Below are positions 8,618 through 16,125 of a DNA stretch of 52,681 nucleotides, in pieces. A program made the position numbers and the translations under genes. The DNA is taken from contig DDKS01000066.1 of the NCBI GenBank assembly GCA_002340095.1, forward strand, positions 1-52,681, given 5' to 3'. The DNA is from Betaproteobacteria bacterium UBA2592. Lineage in GTDB: Bacteria > Pseudomonadota > Gammaproteobacteria > Burkholderiales > Rhodocyclaceae. The notes beneath the pieces were generated by a model. The model did not search any database. It was not told the origin of the DNA and was given only the letters and a program-made list of their open reading frames with translations. Numbering within the stretch: position 1 is the first letter of the stretch; the number at the start of each line of letters is the position of its first letter.

Positions 8618-9022
8618 CTATTTTTGTTGTTTGCCGGGCTCGATCAGCCGCCAGGCCTCATGAATTTCACCAAGCAGGGACTGTACTTCCTCGATGGTGG
8701 GAATGTCGTTCTTCATGTTGGCCCACAGCAAGCGGGATGCCATGTAGTCATACAGGGCGGCCAGGCGTTCAGCCAGTTCACCGCCTTGCTGGATATCGAG
8801 GCTGGCCTTGAGGCCATTGGTGATGATGTCGATGGCCTTGGAAATGGCGTTGCCCCGGGCTGTGATATTGCCCTGCTCGGCATGGAAATGCGCCAAGGCC
8901 AGGGCATTTTCCGTGCCTTCGAAGAGCAGGAGTATCAGACGGTGCGGGTCTGCGGAGTGAACCGCCGATTCGGTGCTCAGGGCCGCATAGGCATTCGCCG
9001 GGTTGGTAGGGGTGCCAAACAT
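8618..9022 (-). CDS. fliS: Flagellin chaperone FliS
   Basis: About 134 residues from the ATG at 9022, which has AAGG six bases upstream; the longer frame would need a TTG start. It carries FliS hallmarks: NAYAALSTESAVHSADPHRL near the start, followed by LLLFEGTENAL and a helical bundle with YDYMASRLLWANMKNDIPTI. FliS binds the C-terminus of unfolded flagellin in the cytoplasm and prevents early polymerisation. It follows fliD by eleven bases, the standard order fliD-fliS-fliT. Confidence 0.94.
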   Translation of the reverse strand: MFGTPTNPANAYAALSTESAVHSADPHRLILLLFEGTENALALAHFHAEQGNITARGNAISKAIDIITNGLKASLDIQQGGELAERLAALYDYMASRLLWANMKNDIPTIEEVQSLLGEIHEAWRLIEPGKQQK

Positions 9023-9033
9023 CTTTTTCCTTG

Positions 9034-10434
9034 TCAAGAAACCTTGGGCAGGTTGGCGAGTTGCTGGGCCAGGTAGTTGCTGGTCTTGTTCATGTTGGAC
9101 ATGAGCGTATCCAGGGCGCTGAACTGCTTGCGATAACGTGCCTCGATGGTGACCAGGCGAGTTTCAAGGGCTTCCTGGCGTTTGTTCAGATCACGGATCA
9201 TGGTGTTCATGCTGTCCGTGCTGATCTTGATACTACCCGAAAGCCCGATGACCCGCTCGATGCTGTCGTCGAAGGCTTTTCCGACTTTGGAGACAAGTCC
9301 GGCCACGCTGGCGGCATTGGCGGCGATGGCGTTTTCCAGCTTCTTTTCGTCGAGCAGCTTGAGGTTGCCATCGGCGGCAAAGCCTATCCCGAGGTCCGAA
9401 AGACGTTGATAGGGCTCGCTTCCTCCTGCCGTGGTATTGAAGACGAGGTCCCTCAGGGTGCTTTCCGCGTTGCGAAGTACGCTGTTCCCTTGCAGGGGGC
9501 CGGCCGTCTTGGTCTCGGTGTTGTAGGCCCCTTGGGTTTTCATGGTGCTGACCGCGTCGTTGTAGGCCTTGATGAAGGCGTCGATGCCCTCTTTCAGTTT
9601 GGTCGTGTTGTCTCGGGTGACGCTTAAGGTGGTTGGGACCCCCGAGGTTTCCTTGCTGAGAGTGAGGGTGACACCGTCGATGACCCCCGTCACCGTATTC
9701 GAGTTGCTCGTGGCGGCGATGCCATTGATCGTGAAGGCCGCATTCTGGGCATTCTGGACTGTCGGAAAATCACCGCTGCCCGGATTTTCCGGGTCGAAAC
9801 CAAAGCCGGACAAACCGCTCAATGCGAATGCCTGATTGGCGCCTTCGGGGCCGGAAATGACCAATTGCGCGCCATTCGTGCCATTGACGATGGTGGCCGA
9901 AAGTCCGATGTTGGCTTGATTGATCGCATTTCGCAGCCCGGCCAGGGTATTGTTTTCGGTGGTGATGGCGATGGTGGCCTGACGGCTTGGTTCCGCGCTG
10001 AAGACTCCGCCGCTCACCGTGCCGAAGTCGATGGTCAGGGTGCCGGTGGCGATGCTGCTGTTGGCGCCGCCGGCAAAAGCTGCCGTTGTCAGTTTCTGGC
10101 CTTTGGCCAGTTGGTTTACCTCGAGGCTGTAGTTGCCTGTCACGGCACCCGAAGAGACGGTTGCCGAGGCAACTGCGGTGTCTCCCACCGTGGCCTTGTA
10201 AGTGGCGAACTTGTCGAGTGGGGTTTGCAGGACCGAGGGGGTCAAGCTCTTGGCTGCCGTCTGCAAGGCCGAGAGCTTGCTTTTGAGCGTGCCGAGGGCC
10301 GAGATCTTGGAATTGTAGGATTTGACCTGATTCTGCAGGGCGGTGAGCGGGCGCCGCTCCACTTGCATCAGGCTGCTGACCAGGTTTTCCAGGTCAAGCC
10401 CGGAACCGACACCCAGTGAAGTGATGGTCGCCAT
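9034..10434 (-). CDS. fliD: Flagellar filament cap protein FliD
   Basis: A 466-residue FliD of normal length. The N-terminal domain contains ITSLGVGSGLDLENLVSSLM and a coiled-coil start. The central part is a variable Ser/Thr/Gly-rich region, and the C-terminal domain ends in coiled-coil repeats (RDLNKRQEALETRLVTIEAR). FliD caps the growing filament tip and helps flagellin fold. It lies 27 bases after flaG, with no room for its own promoter, so it is likely read from upstream. Confidence 0.96.
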   Translation of the reverse strand: MATITSLGVGSGLDLENLVSSLMQVERRPLTALQNQVKSYNSKISALGTLKSKLSALQTAAKSLTPSVLQTPLDKFATYKATVGDTAVASATVSSGAVTGNYSLEVNQLAKGQKLTTAAFAGGANSSIATGTLTIDFGTVSGGVFSAEPSRQATIAITTENNTLAGLRNAINQANIGLSATIVNGTNGAQLVISGPEGANQAFALSGLSGFGFDPENPGSGDFPTVQNAQNAAFTINGIAATSNSNTVTGVIDGVTLTLSKETSGVPTTLSVTRDNTTKLKEGIDAFIKAYNDAVSTMKTQGAYNTETKTAGPLQGNSVLRNAESTLRDLVFNTTAGGSEPYQRLSDLGIGFAADGNLKLLDEKKLENAIAANAASVAGLVSKVGKAFDDSIERVIGLSGSIKISTDSMNTMIRDLNKRQEALETRLVTIEARYRKQFSALDTLMSNMNKTSNYLAQQLANLPKVS

Positions 10435-10461
10435 GATGCAGTCCTCCTATTGAAGAATCGT

Positions 10462-10854
10462 TCAAGCCTGTTGCTGTATGAGCAAGCCTTTGAGTTTGTC
10501 CAGTGCCTTGGCGATCGCAAGGGCTTCTTCCGACGGAATCTGCCGGATGACCTGATCGTTGGTCATGTCCACGACCTTCACCACGGTCTTTCCCGTGTCT
10601 TCGTCGATGGAAAATTGCAGGGCGCTGTTTAAGGAGCGCACGAAATCATTCATGGCGTCCACCGAGGACTGCAATTCTTCCGGGGAGGTCTGCTGTTTGT
10701 CCTGATCTGCCTCTTGATTCTGTATGGATCGGGCTGTGGCGACCTCCTGGGTTCTCGCCTCAGCAATTTTTGGGCCAGAGCGCTGAAGGGCAGAGGCGGA
10801 CTGCTGCAATGGAGTGAGAGCTGTCTGGCTCAGTCCAGCATTGGTGATGTCCAT
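10462..10854 (-). CDS. flaG: FlaG family flagellar protein
   Basis: A 130-residue protein with the FlaG domain in its second half: LNSALQFSIDEDTGKTVVKV followed by IRQIPSEEALAIAKALDKLKG. In other polar-flagellated bacteria FlaG influences filament length. The ATG at 10854 has AAGGAG seven bases upstream. A GC-rich hairpin stands between this gene and the first flagellin, so flaG-fliD-fliS probably receives read-through from the flagellin promoter past a partial terminator. Confidence 0.92.
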   Translation of the reverse strand: MDITNAGLSQTALTPLQQSASALQRSGPKIAEARTQEVATARSIQNQEADQDKQQTSPEELQSSVDAMNDFVRSLNSALQFSIDEDTGKTVVKVVDMTNDQVIRQIPSEEALAIAKALDKLKGLLIQQQA

Positions 10855-10881
10855 GATCGACTCCTTACCTTGAATGCAAAG

Positions 10882-10911
10882 AAGCGCAGCAGCTTGTTCG
10901 CTGCTGCGCTT
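10882..10911 (-). terminator. Hairpin after first flagellin gene, probable partial terminator
   Basis: An inverted repeat with 12-bp arms AAGCGCAGCAGC and GCTGCTGCGCTT around a six-base loop, 20 bases past the flagellin stop. On the minus strand it is followed by CTTTGC rather than a pure T-run. A leaky stop here would give much flagellin message and less flaG-fliD message, which fits needed protein ratios. The leak is inferred. Confidence 0.7.
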
Positions 10912-10930
10912 GGGGCTGCATCAGGTCTGT

Positions 10931-11743
10931 TTAGCGCAGCAGCGAGAGAACGTTCTGCGGCAAGGCGTTCGCCTGGGCCAGCATGGCAGTGCCTGCTTGC
11001 TGCAGGATCTGGGCACGGGCGAGCTTGGCGGTTTCTGCAGCGTAATCCGTGTCCATGATGCGGCTACGGGCAGCTTCGGTGTTTTCCTGGGCGGCGGCGA
11101 GCTGGACCAGCACCCCTTCAAAGCGGGCCTGTACTGCGCCCAGGTCGGCGCGAGCGGTGTTGACGGTGTTGATTGCTGCATCGAGGGCGCTCATGGCGGA
11201 GGTGGCTGCTGCCACGTCCGTAATGCTGCCCAGGCTGCTGGCGCTGACCGAGCTGATGGTCACGGAGATGGTGGACTCACTCGTGGTGGTCGAACCGATC
11301 TGGAATCCGATGTTGGAGAAGGTGCCATCCAGCAGCTTCTTGCCGTTGAAGTTGGTGGCATCCACCGCGCGGGTGATTTCGCTGGCCAGCTGCTGGAATT
11401 CCTTGTCCAGGGCGGCACGGTTGGTGCTGTCATACTGGCCGGAAGCCGCTTGCACCGCCAGTTCGCGCATCCGTTGCAGGTGGCCGCTCACGGCAGAAAG
11501 ACCGGCCTCGGCCGTTTGTGCGGCAGAGATGCCGTCATTGGCGTTACGCATGGCCACGGTCATGCCCCGGCTTTGGGACAGCATCTTTTCGGCAATGGCC
11601 AAGCCAGCCGCGTCATCTTTGGCGCTGTTGATGCGCAGGCCGGAAGAAAGGCGCTGCAAGGCCTGGTTCAGCGAACCTTGAGAGGTCGTCAGGTTACGTT
11701 GGGCATTGAGGGACGCAACGTTGGTGTTGATGACGGCAGCCAT
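10931..11743 (-). CDS. fliC: Flagellin A (sigma-28-type promoter)
   Basis: A 270-residue short flagellin. The start MAAVINTNVASLNAQRNL at 11743 has AGGAGT upstream. A longer frame to 11806 lacks family similarity and is rejected. The N-terminal D0/D1 helices contain SGLRINSAKDDAAGLAIAEK, and the C-terminus has the matching ARAQILQQAGTAMLAQANAL stretch. A short middle means no large exposed D2/D3 domain. It is close to the flagellin at 11919-12734, which suggests local duplication. A FliA-type promoter lies upstream and a hairpin downstream. The Ser/Thr-rich middle is a plausible target of the glycosylation genes that follow. Confidence 0.96.
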   Translation of the reverse strand: MAAVINTNVASLNAQRNLTTSQGSLNQALQRLSSGLRINSAKDDAAGLAIAEKMLSQSRGMTVAMRNANDGISAAQTAEAGLSAVSGHLQRMRELAVQAASGQYDSTNRAALDKEFQQLASEITRAVDATNFNGKKLLDGTFSNIGFQIGSTTTSESTISVTISSVSASSLGSITDVAAATSAMSALDAAINTVNTARADLGAVQARFEGVLVQLAAAQENTEAARSRIMDTDYAAETAKLARAQILQQAGTAMLAQANALPQNVLSLLR

Positions 11744-11821
11744 TTTAGTACTCCTTCTCAGAACAGGTTGTTTGGAAAGCCAGACCTGGATTCGGTGCGT
11801 GGCCATGTCTGCTTGAGCACT

Positions 11822-11848
11822 TCTACGGCCATGAGGAGGATTACTTTA
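11822..11848 (-). promoter_or_regulatory. Sigma-28 (FliA) promoter of flagellin A
   Basis: Read on the minus strand, TAAA is followed after exactly 15 bases by GCCGTAGA. The FliA consensus is TAAA-N15-GCCGATAA, so the -35 is perfect and the -10 matches six of eight. It lies about 80 bases before the flagellin start and just after the terminator of the upstream flagellin gene. Confidence 0.82.
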
Positions 11849-11860
11849 GGGGCTGCTTAC

Positions 11861-11885
11861 AAAAAAAGGACCGCAATTGCGGTCC
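11861..11885 (-). terminator. Rho-independent terminator of flagellin B
   Basis: A perfect 9-bp palindrome, GGACCGCAATTGCGGTCC (11868-11885), followed on the minus strand by seven T residues. It lies 33 bases past the flagellin B stop. It isolates that gene from flagellin A, which therefore needs its own promoter. Confidence 0.93.
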
Positions 11886-11918
11886 TGGGGGATGGCTGCT
11901 GATCTTGTGTCTGAGGCA

Positions 11919-12734
11919 TCAGCGCTGCAGCAGGCTCAGGACGTTCTGGGGCAGGGCGTTGGCCTGGGCCAGCATGGCGGTGCCTGCCTGCTGCAGGATC
12001 TGGGCGCGGGCCAGCTTGGCGGTTTCGGCTGCGTAGTCGGTATCCATGATGCGGCTACGGGAGGCTTCCGTGTTTTCCACCGCAGTGGCCAGCTGCGTGA
12101 GGATGCCTTCGAAGCGGGCCTGGATGGCACCCAGGGCGGCGCGGTTCTCGTTGACCGTGTTGAGGGCGGCATCGATGGCGCTCATGGCTGAAGTGGCGCT
12201 GGCTGGACCGGTAATGTTTCCCAGGGAAGCAGCGGCGACGGAATTGATGCTGACGGTGATCGTGGATTCGGAACTGGTCGTGGCGCCGATCTGGAAGCTG
12301 ATGTTGGTGAAACTGCCATCGAGCAACTTCTTGTTGTTGAAGTTGGTGGCATCCATGGCTCGGGTAATTTCACTGGCCAGTTGCTGGAATTCCTTGTCCA
12401 GCGCCATCCGGTTTTCGCTGTCGTATTGCCCGGAGGCGGCCTGAACGGCCAGCTCGCGCATACGCTGGAGATGGGCGCTGATGGCGGAGAGTCCGGCTTC
12501 TGCCGTCTGGGCGGCAGAGATGCCATCGTTGGCATTGCGCATGGCTACGGTCATGCCGCGCGACTGGGCGTTCATTTTCTCGGCAATCGCAAGACCGGCA
12601 GCGTCGTCCTTGGCGCTGTTGATCCGCAGACCGGAAGACAGGCGTTGCAAGGCATTGTTGAGGGCACCCTGGGACGCATTCAGATTACGTTGGGCGTTGA
12701 GCGAGGCAACGTTGGTGTTGATGACTTGTGGCAT
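11919..12734 (-). CDS. fliC: Flagellin B (sigma-54-type promoter)
   Basis: A 271-residue flagellin from the ATG at 12734, which has AAGGAG upstream. D0/D1 motifs at both ends match flagellin A almost throughout (SGLRINSAKDDAAGLAIAEK and TDYAAETAKLARAQILQQAG), with differences mostly in the middle third. It is a single-gene unit with its own sigma-54-like promoter and a strong terminator. In vibrios one essential flagellin (FlaA) is sigma-54-dependent while others use sigma-28; the same split appears here. It is divergent from the TPR/GT41 gene, a candidate flagellin glycosyltransferase. Confidence 0.96.
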   Translation of the reverse strand: MPQVINTNVASLNAQRNLNASQGALNNALQRLSSGLRINSAKDDAAGLAIAEKMNAQSRGMTVAMRNANDGISAAQTAEAGLSAISAHLQRMRELAVQAASGQYDSENRMALDKEFQQLASEITRAMDATNFNNKKLLDGSFTNISFQIGATTSSESTITVSINSVAAASLGNITGPASATSAMSAIDAALNTVNENRAALGAIQARFEGILTQLATAVENTEASRSRIMDTDYAAETAKLARAQILQQAGTAMLAQANALPQNVLSLLQR

Positions 12735-12817
12735 CTCGTTCTCCTTCGGAGAAAAATTGATCAGCAGCAATCAGGATCGGATTGCTCCTTGGAAATCCTG
12801 AAACCTTGGCCTTTTAA

Positions 12818-12833
12818 AGCATGAGGCGTGCCA
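12818..12833 (-). promoter_or_regulatory. Sigma-54 (-24/-12) promoter of flagellin B
   Basis: On the minus strand TGGCACGCCTCATGCT matches TGGCACG-N4-TTGCW at every position but one (T to A in the -12 box). GG and GC are ten bases apart. Transcription would start about 75 bases before the flagellin B ATG. No FliA box with correct spacing was found in the same gap. FlrC (4224-5606) is the likely activator. Confidence 0.83.
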
Positions 12834-12902
12834 GTTTTCTTTCTGTGGGTGTCCGCTCGGAAATCCATTTAAACTGCGTCCTCGTGTTTCGGGAGGTGCT
12901 GT

Positions 12903-15299
12903 GTGTCTGAAAAAATCAAGCGAATGATCGACAAGGCCGGCAAGGCGTTGGCCCGGCGAGACTATGAAAAGGCTGGCGCCTTGTTTGAGGAAGTGGTGTC
13001 TTTGAAGCCGGAAAGTCATGCAGCCTGGTTTGGCTTGGGCGAGGTGGCGCTGGGCATCGGGCAACTGGATACGGCCGTGCAGTTTCTGGAGCACGCCGTG
13101 CAGCTCTCTCCTGATCAGCCCCGGTATCTGCAGCGTCTGGGAGAGCTTTACAGCCGGATCGGCCTCGTTCATGAGGGGATTGAAGTATTGCTGCAGGCCA
13201 GACGCAGGGCGCCTGATGACACTGGAATTCTTTGCAGCCTGAGTGGCGCTTATGTCACAGCGGGGAATTGGCATAAAGCCCAGGAGGTGTTGCAGGAGGT
13301 GGTGCGCCGTCCGGGAACGGGGGCGCCCCACTTTTGTCTGCTGGGCCTGGCTTGCCAGGAATTGGGGGAGCTCGACGAGGCAATGGCGGCACTGAAGAAA
13401 GCGGTCTCGCTCAACCCGCGCTATCCGGATGCCTGGTTGTCGTTGGGGCATCTTTATCTTCAGAAGGGGTGCCTGGCAGAAACCGATGAATGTCTGCAGA
13501 AGCTGTTTGCCCTTTGCCCCCAGTTGCCCACCACCCTCAATCTGGCGGGTGAGATGGCCATGCGCCGGGGAAATTTTCGTGAAGCGGCAAATTTTTTCCG
13601 GGCGGGCCTCGAAAAAGCGGCAGATTCTGCAGAACTGCAGGCCAAGCTGGGACTGGCCCTCGTCCAGAGTGGCGACGCCCTGGAAGCGGTGGAGGCCATG
13701 GAGAAGGCGCACGCCATGGGGGTGTCCGAGGACTGGATTCTGGAGCATCTGGGGCTGATGTTCACAACCCGGGGACAACTGGATGTGGCCAGGGAAAATC
13801 TGGAAATGGCAGTCGAGCGCCAGCCTGACAATCTCAATGCATGGAACACCCTGATTGTCGTTTATACCAAGCAAGGAGAAAGCGAGAAGGCACGGCAGGC
13901 GGCCGAGTTCATCCTCAGCAAGGATCCGAACTATGTGAATGCGCTGCTCAATCTGGGTAGCTGGTATTCGGACCAGGCCCGGAGTGAAGAGGCCCTGGCC
14001 CAGTTCCGCAAGGCGATGGAGATCGATCCCAAACGGATGATCGCCTATACCAATTCCCTGTGGGCCATGGTGCATTCCAGCGAGGCAGGGGCTCAGGATA
14101 TTCTCGCGGTGGCCCGGGCCTTCGACCGTAACCTGTGCCAGTCCTTGCTGCGGCAGGATACCTTTTCCGACAGGGACCGGAGTCCAGGGCGTCGCCTGCG
14201 TATCGGCTGGCTCACGTCGGACATGCGCAATCACCCGGTAGCCGCTTTTGTCGTGCCGTTCCTGGGATGCTTCGACCCCGGACTGGTGGAGAACATCGTC
14301 TATTCCAATTCGATGGCGGCGGATGCGACCACCGACCTGGCCAAGGCGCGGGCGGACAAGTGGCGCGATGTGATTGCCCTGGGTGACGATGCGCTGGCCG
14401 ACCTGATCCGTGCGGATGAAGTGGATATCCTGGTCGATCTCAATGGTAATACCGAGGGCAACCGTCTGCTTGCCGTTGCCCGCAAACCCGCTCCGGTTCA
14501 GGTGACGTGGCTGGGGTTTCCCGGCACCAGCGGCATGTCCGCGATGGACTACATCTTCATTCCGCCCGATCCGGTGCTGGAGCGGGGAGCGTGGTGTACC
14601 GAAAAGCCCTGGCCGCTTCCCGATTGCTATGGGGTGCGGACCATGATTCCGGATGTCCCCATCCAGCCCGGCCTGCCGTGCGAGCGGCTTGGGCGCCCCT
14701 TCACCTTTGCCTGCCTCAATAACTTCCGCAAGGTCAGTCAGGCGGCTATCCGCCTGTGGTCAGGCATTCTCCGGCGTGTGCCCGAGGCCCGCTTGATTCT
14801 AGTGGCCCGGGGCGGGCAGGACGGGACCTTGGTGCGTTACATCGAGCGCCAGTTCGAGCAGCATGGCGTGTCGCCCGAGCGCCTTGATATCCGCGGCATC
14901 ATGTCCACCCAGGCCTATTTCGATAGCTACAACGAAGCCGACCTGTGTCTGGATCCCTTTCCGTTCAATGGAGGGACCACCGGCTACGATTCCATCTGGA
15001 TGGGCGTGCCCTTCATCACCTGGCCCGGAGACATGCTGGTTTCCCGCATGGGCAAGGCCATTCTGGAGAACGTGGGCCTTTCCGAACTGGTGGTGGACAG
15101 CGAGGAGGCTTATGCGGATCTGGCGGTGATGCTCGCCACGGACCGGGACCGCCTGCAACGGCTGCGTGCAGGGCTGCGGGAACGGATGCAGGCAAGCCCC
15201 CTCATGGATGCGCCGCGTATGGCCCGGGCGCTGGAGCAGGCTTTCAGGGGCATGTGGCAGCGCTGGTGCCAGTCGCCTGCCGCCACGCCCCGGGACTGA
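12903..15299 (+). CDS. TPR-containing GT41 (O-GlcNAc transferase-like) glycosyltransferase
   Basis: A 798-residue protein from the GTG at 12903, preceded by GGGAGG. Residues 1-400 are tetratricopeptide repeats. Residues about 430-790 form a GT41 (SPINDLY/OGT) catalytic domain. Key OGT features are visible: His444 in TSDMRNHPVAAF, Lys610 in NNFRKVSQAAIRLW, and GGTTGYDSIWMGVPF, the loop that binds the nucleotide-sugar phosphates. GT41 enzymes transfer GlcNAc or other sugars to Ser/Thr in cytoplasm. Its place, divergent from a flagellin gene and facing a sugar operon, suggests flagellin as substrate; this is inferred. The enzyme looks intact. Confidence 0.9.
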   Translation: MSEKIKRMIDKAGKALARRDYEKAGALFEEVVSLKPESHAAWFGLGEVALGIGQLDTAVQFLEHAVQLSPDQPRYLQRLGELYSRIGLVHEGIEVLLQARRRAPDDTGILCSLSGAYVTAGNWHKAQEVLQEVVRRPGTGAPHFCLLGLACQELGELDEAMAALKKAVSLNPRYPDAWLSLGHLYLQKGCLAETDECLQKLFALCPQLPTTLNLAGEMAMRRGNFREAANFFRAGLEKAADSAELQAKLGLALVQSGDALEAVEAMEKAHAMGVSEDWILEHLGLMFTTRGQLDVARENLEMAVERQPDNLNAWNTLIVVYTKQGESEKARQAAEFILSKDPNYVNALLNLGSWYSDQARSEEALAQFRKAMEIDPKRMIAYTNSLWAMVHSSEAGAQDILAVARAFDRNLCQSLLRQDTFSDRDRSPGRRLRIGWLTSDMRNHPVAAFVVPFLGCFDPGLVENIVYSNSMAADATTDLAKARADKWRDVIALGDDALADLIRADEVDILVDLNGNTEGNRLLAVARKPAPVQVTWLGFPGTSGMSAMDYIFIPPDPVLERGAWCTEKPWPLPDCYGVRTMIPDVPIQPGLPCERLGRPFTFACLNNFRKVSQAAIRLWSGILRRVPEARLILVARGGQDGTLVRYIERQFEQHGVSPERLDIRGIMSTQAYFDSYNEADLCLDPFPFNGGTTGYDSIWMGVPFITWPGDMLVSRMGKAILENVGLSELVVDSEEAYADLAVMLATDRDRLQRLRAGLRERMQASPLMDAPRMARALEQAFRGMWQRWCQSPAATPRD

Positions 15300-15307
15300 T
15301 CCCGGGG
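15288..15307. terminator. Small hairpin between converging genes
   Basis: An 8-bp perfect inverted repeat (CCCCGGGA and TCCCGGGG) with loop CTGA. It contains the stop codon of the GT41 gene and ends at the stop of the converging glycosyltransferase. There is no T-run, so terminator function is only possible. Confidence 0.4.
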
Positions 15308-16117
15308 TTACAGTCCGGCGGGGCGATTCATGGCAAGGGTGGCACGTTTCAGGAGACCGGGCTGCCAGGCCTGCAGCAGGGCGTTGTGATCCTGGAACAG
15401 CGCCCCCCTTCCGGGAGACTCGCCCTGGATGGCTTCCGGAGGGGTGTGGCCGAGACGTTCCACATGTTTCAGGACGAATCGCTCGGCGTACTGCAGGTGC
15501 TGGTGCCCGAAATTGCCGGCGGATTCATGGATGATGGGAATGTCGCAGCAGACGCCCAGCCGGTAGCCTGCGAGATAGGCCGAGTAGCTGAAATCCAGGT
15601 CGTACAGGTGGAAGCCGTCAAAAGTGGTGGCATCGAAGCCGACCGCCTGGGCGGCAGGCCGGGTTGCCGCCATGCAGAAACCATCGACGGCCTGGATGTT
15701 TTCGGCCACCGGCCAGTCGTGCACCCCATACACATTCAGCAAAAGATGGGGTTTCCCCGGCTTGCCATGGGCGACCACGCCGTGCAGGTGGGGCTGGCCG
15801 GCCCCGAACCAGGTGGCGGTGATCAGCTTGTCGGTGCCGACGAAACCCAGGATGTCCAGGTTTTCGAGGCGCTGGGCGAGCTTGTCGGCGAAGTCGGGAT
15901 CGAGGATCAGGATGTCGTCGTGGGAAAAGACCAGGATATCGCCGGTGGCTTGGGCGATACCCCGGTTATAAGCCTCGGCGAGGGAAGCTGCATCGTGTAT
16001 GCCGATGATTTCATGGGGATATCCGGAGAGGAGGTGGCGGTAGCACTCGCAGATCCGGGCGAATTTGATGGCTTCGATGCTGCAGACGATGACGGAGAAG
16101 CGGGGACGTGCGTTCAT
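15308..16117 (-). CDS. Family 2-like glycosyltransferase
   Basis: About 269 residues. It has a GT-A fold start (RPRFSVIVCSIEAIKFA), an early IIGIHDAASLAEAYNRG segment, an FSHDD motif as the metal-binding acidic site, and VDGFCMAATR plus DFSYSAYLAGYRLGV, typical of a GT2 subgroup often found in TPR/glycan clusters. The ATG at 16117 has GAGG six bases upstream; an ATG at 16129 that overlaps the previous stop as ATGA is also possible. It is the last gene of the long leftward operon. Donor and acceptor are unknown. Confidence 0.82.
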   Translation of the reverse strand: MNARPRFSVIVCSIEAIKFARICECYRHLLSGYPHEIIGIHDAASLAEAYNRGIAQATGDILVFSHDDILILDPDFADKLAQRLENLDILGFVGTDKLITATWFGAGQPHLHGVVAHGKPGKPHLLLNVYGVHDWPVAENIQAVDGFCMAATRPAAQAVGFDATTFDGFHLYDLDFSYSAYLAGYRLGVCCDIPIIHESAGNFGHQHLQYAERFVLKHVERLGHTPPEAIQGESPGRGALFQDHNALLQAWQPGLLKRATLAMNRPAGL

Positions 16118-16125
16118 GGTGGGCC

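Noticed and set aside
7457..9076. A 539-codon open frame on the plus strand
   Set aside because: It is antisense to fliK, fliT and fliS and shows no domain.
12771..14234. A 487-codon open frame on the minus strand
   Set aside because: It is antisense to the TPR/GT41 gene, which has regular TPRs and catalytic motifs.
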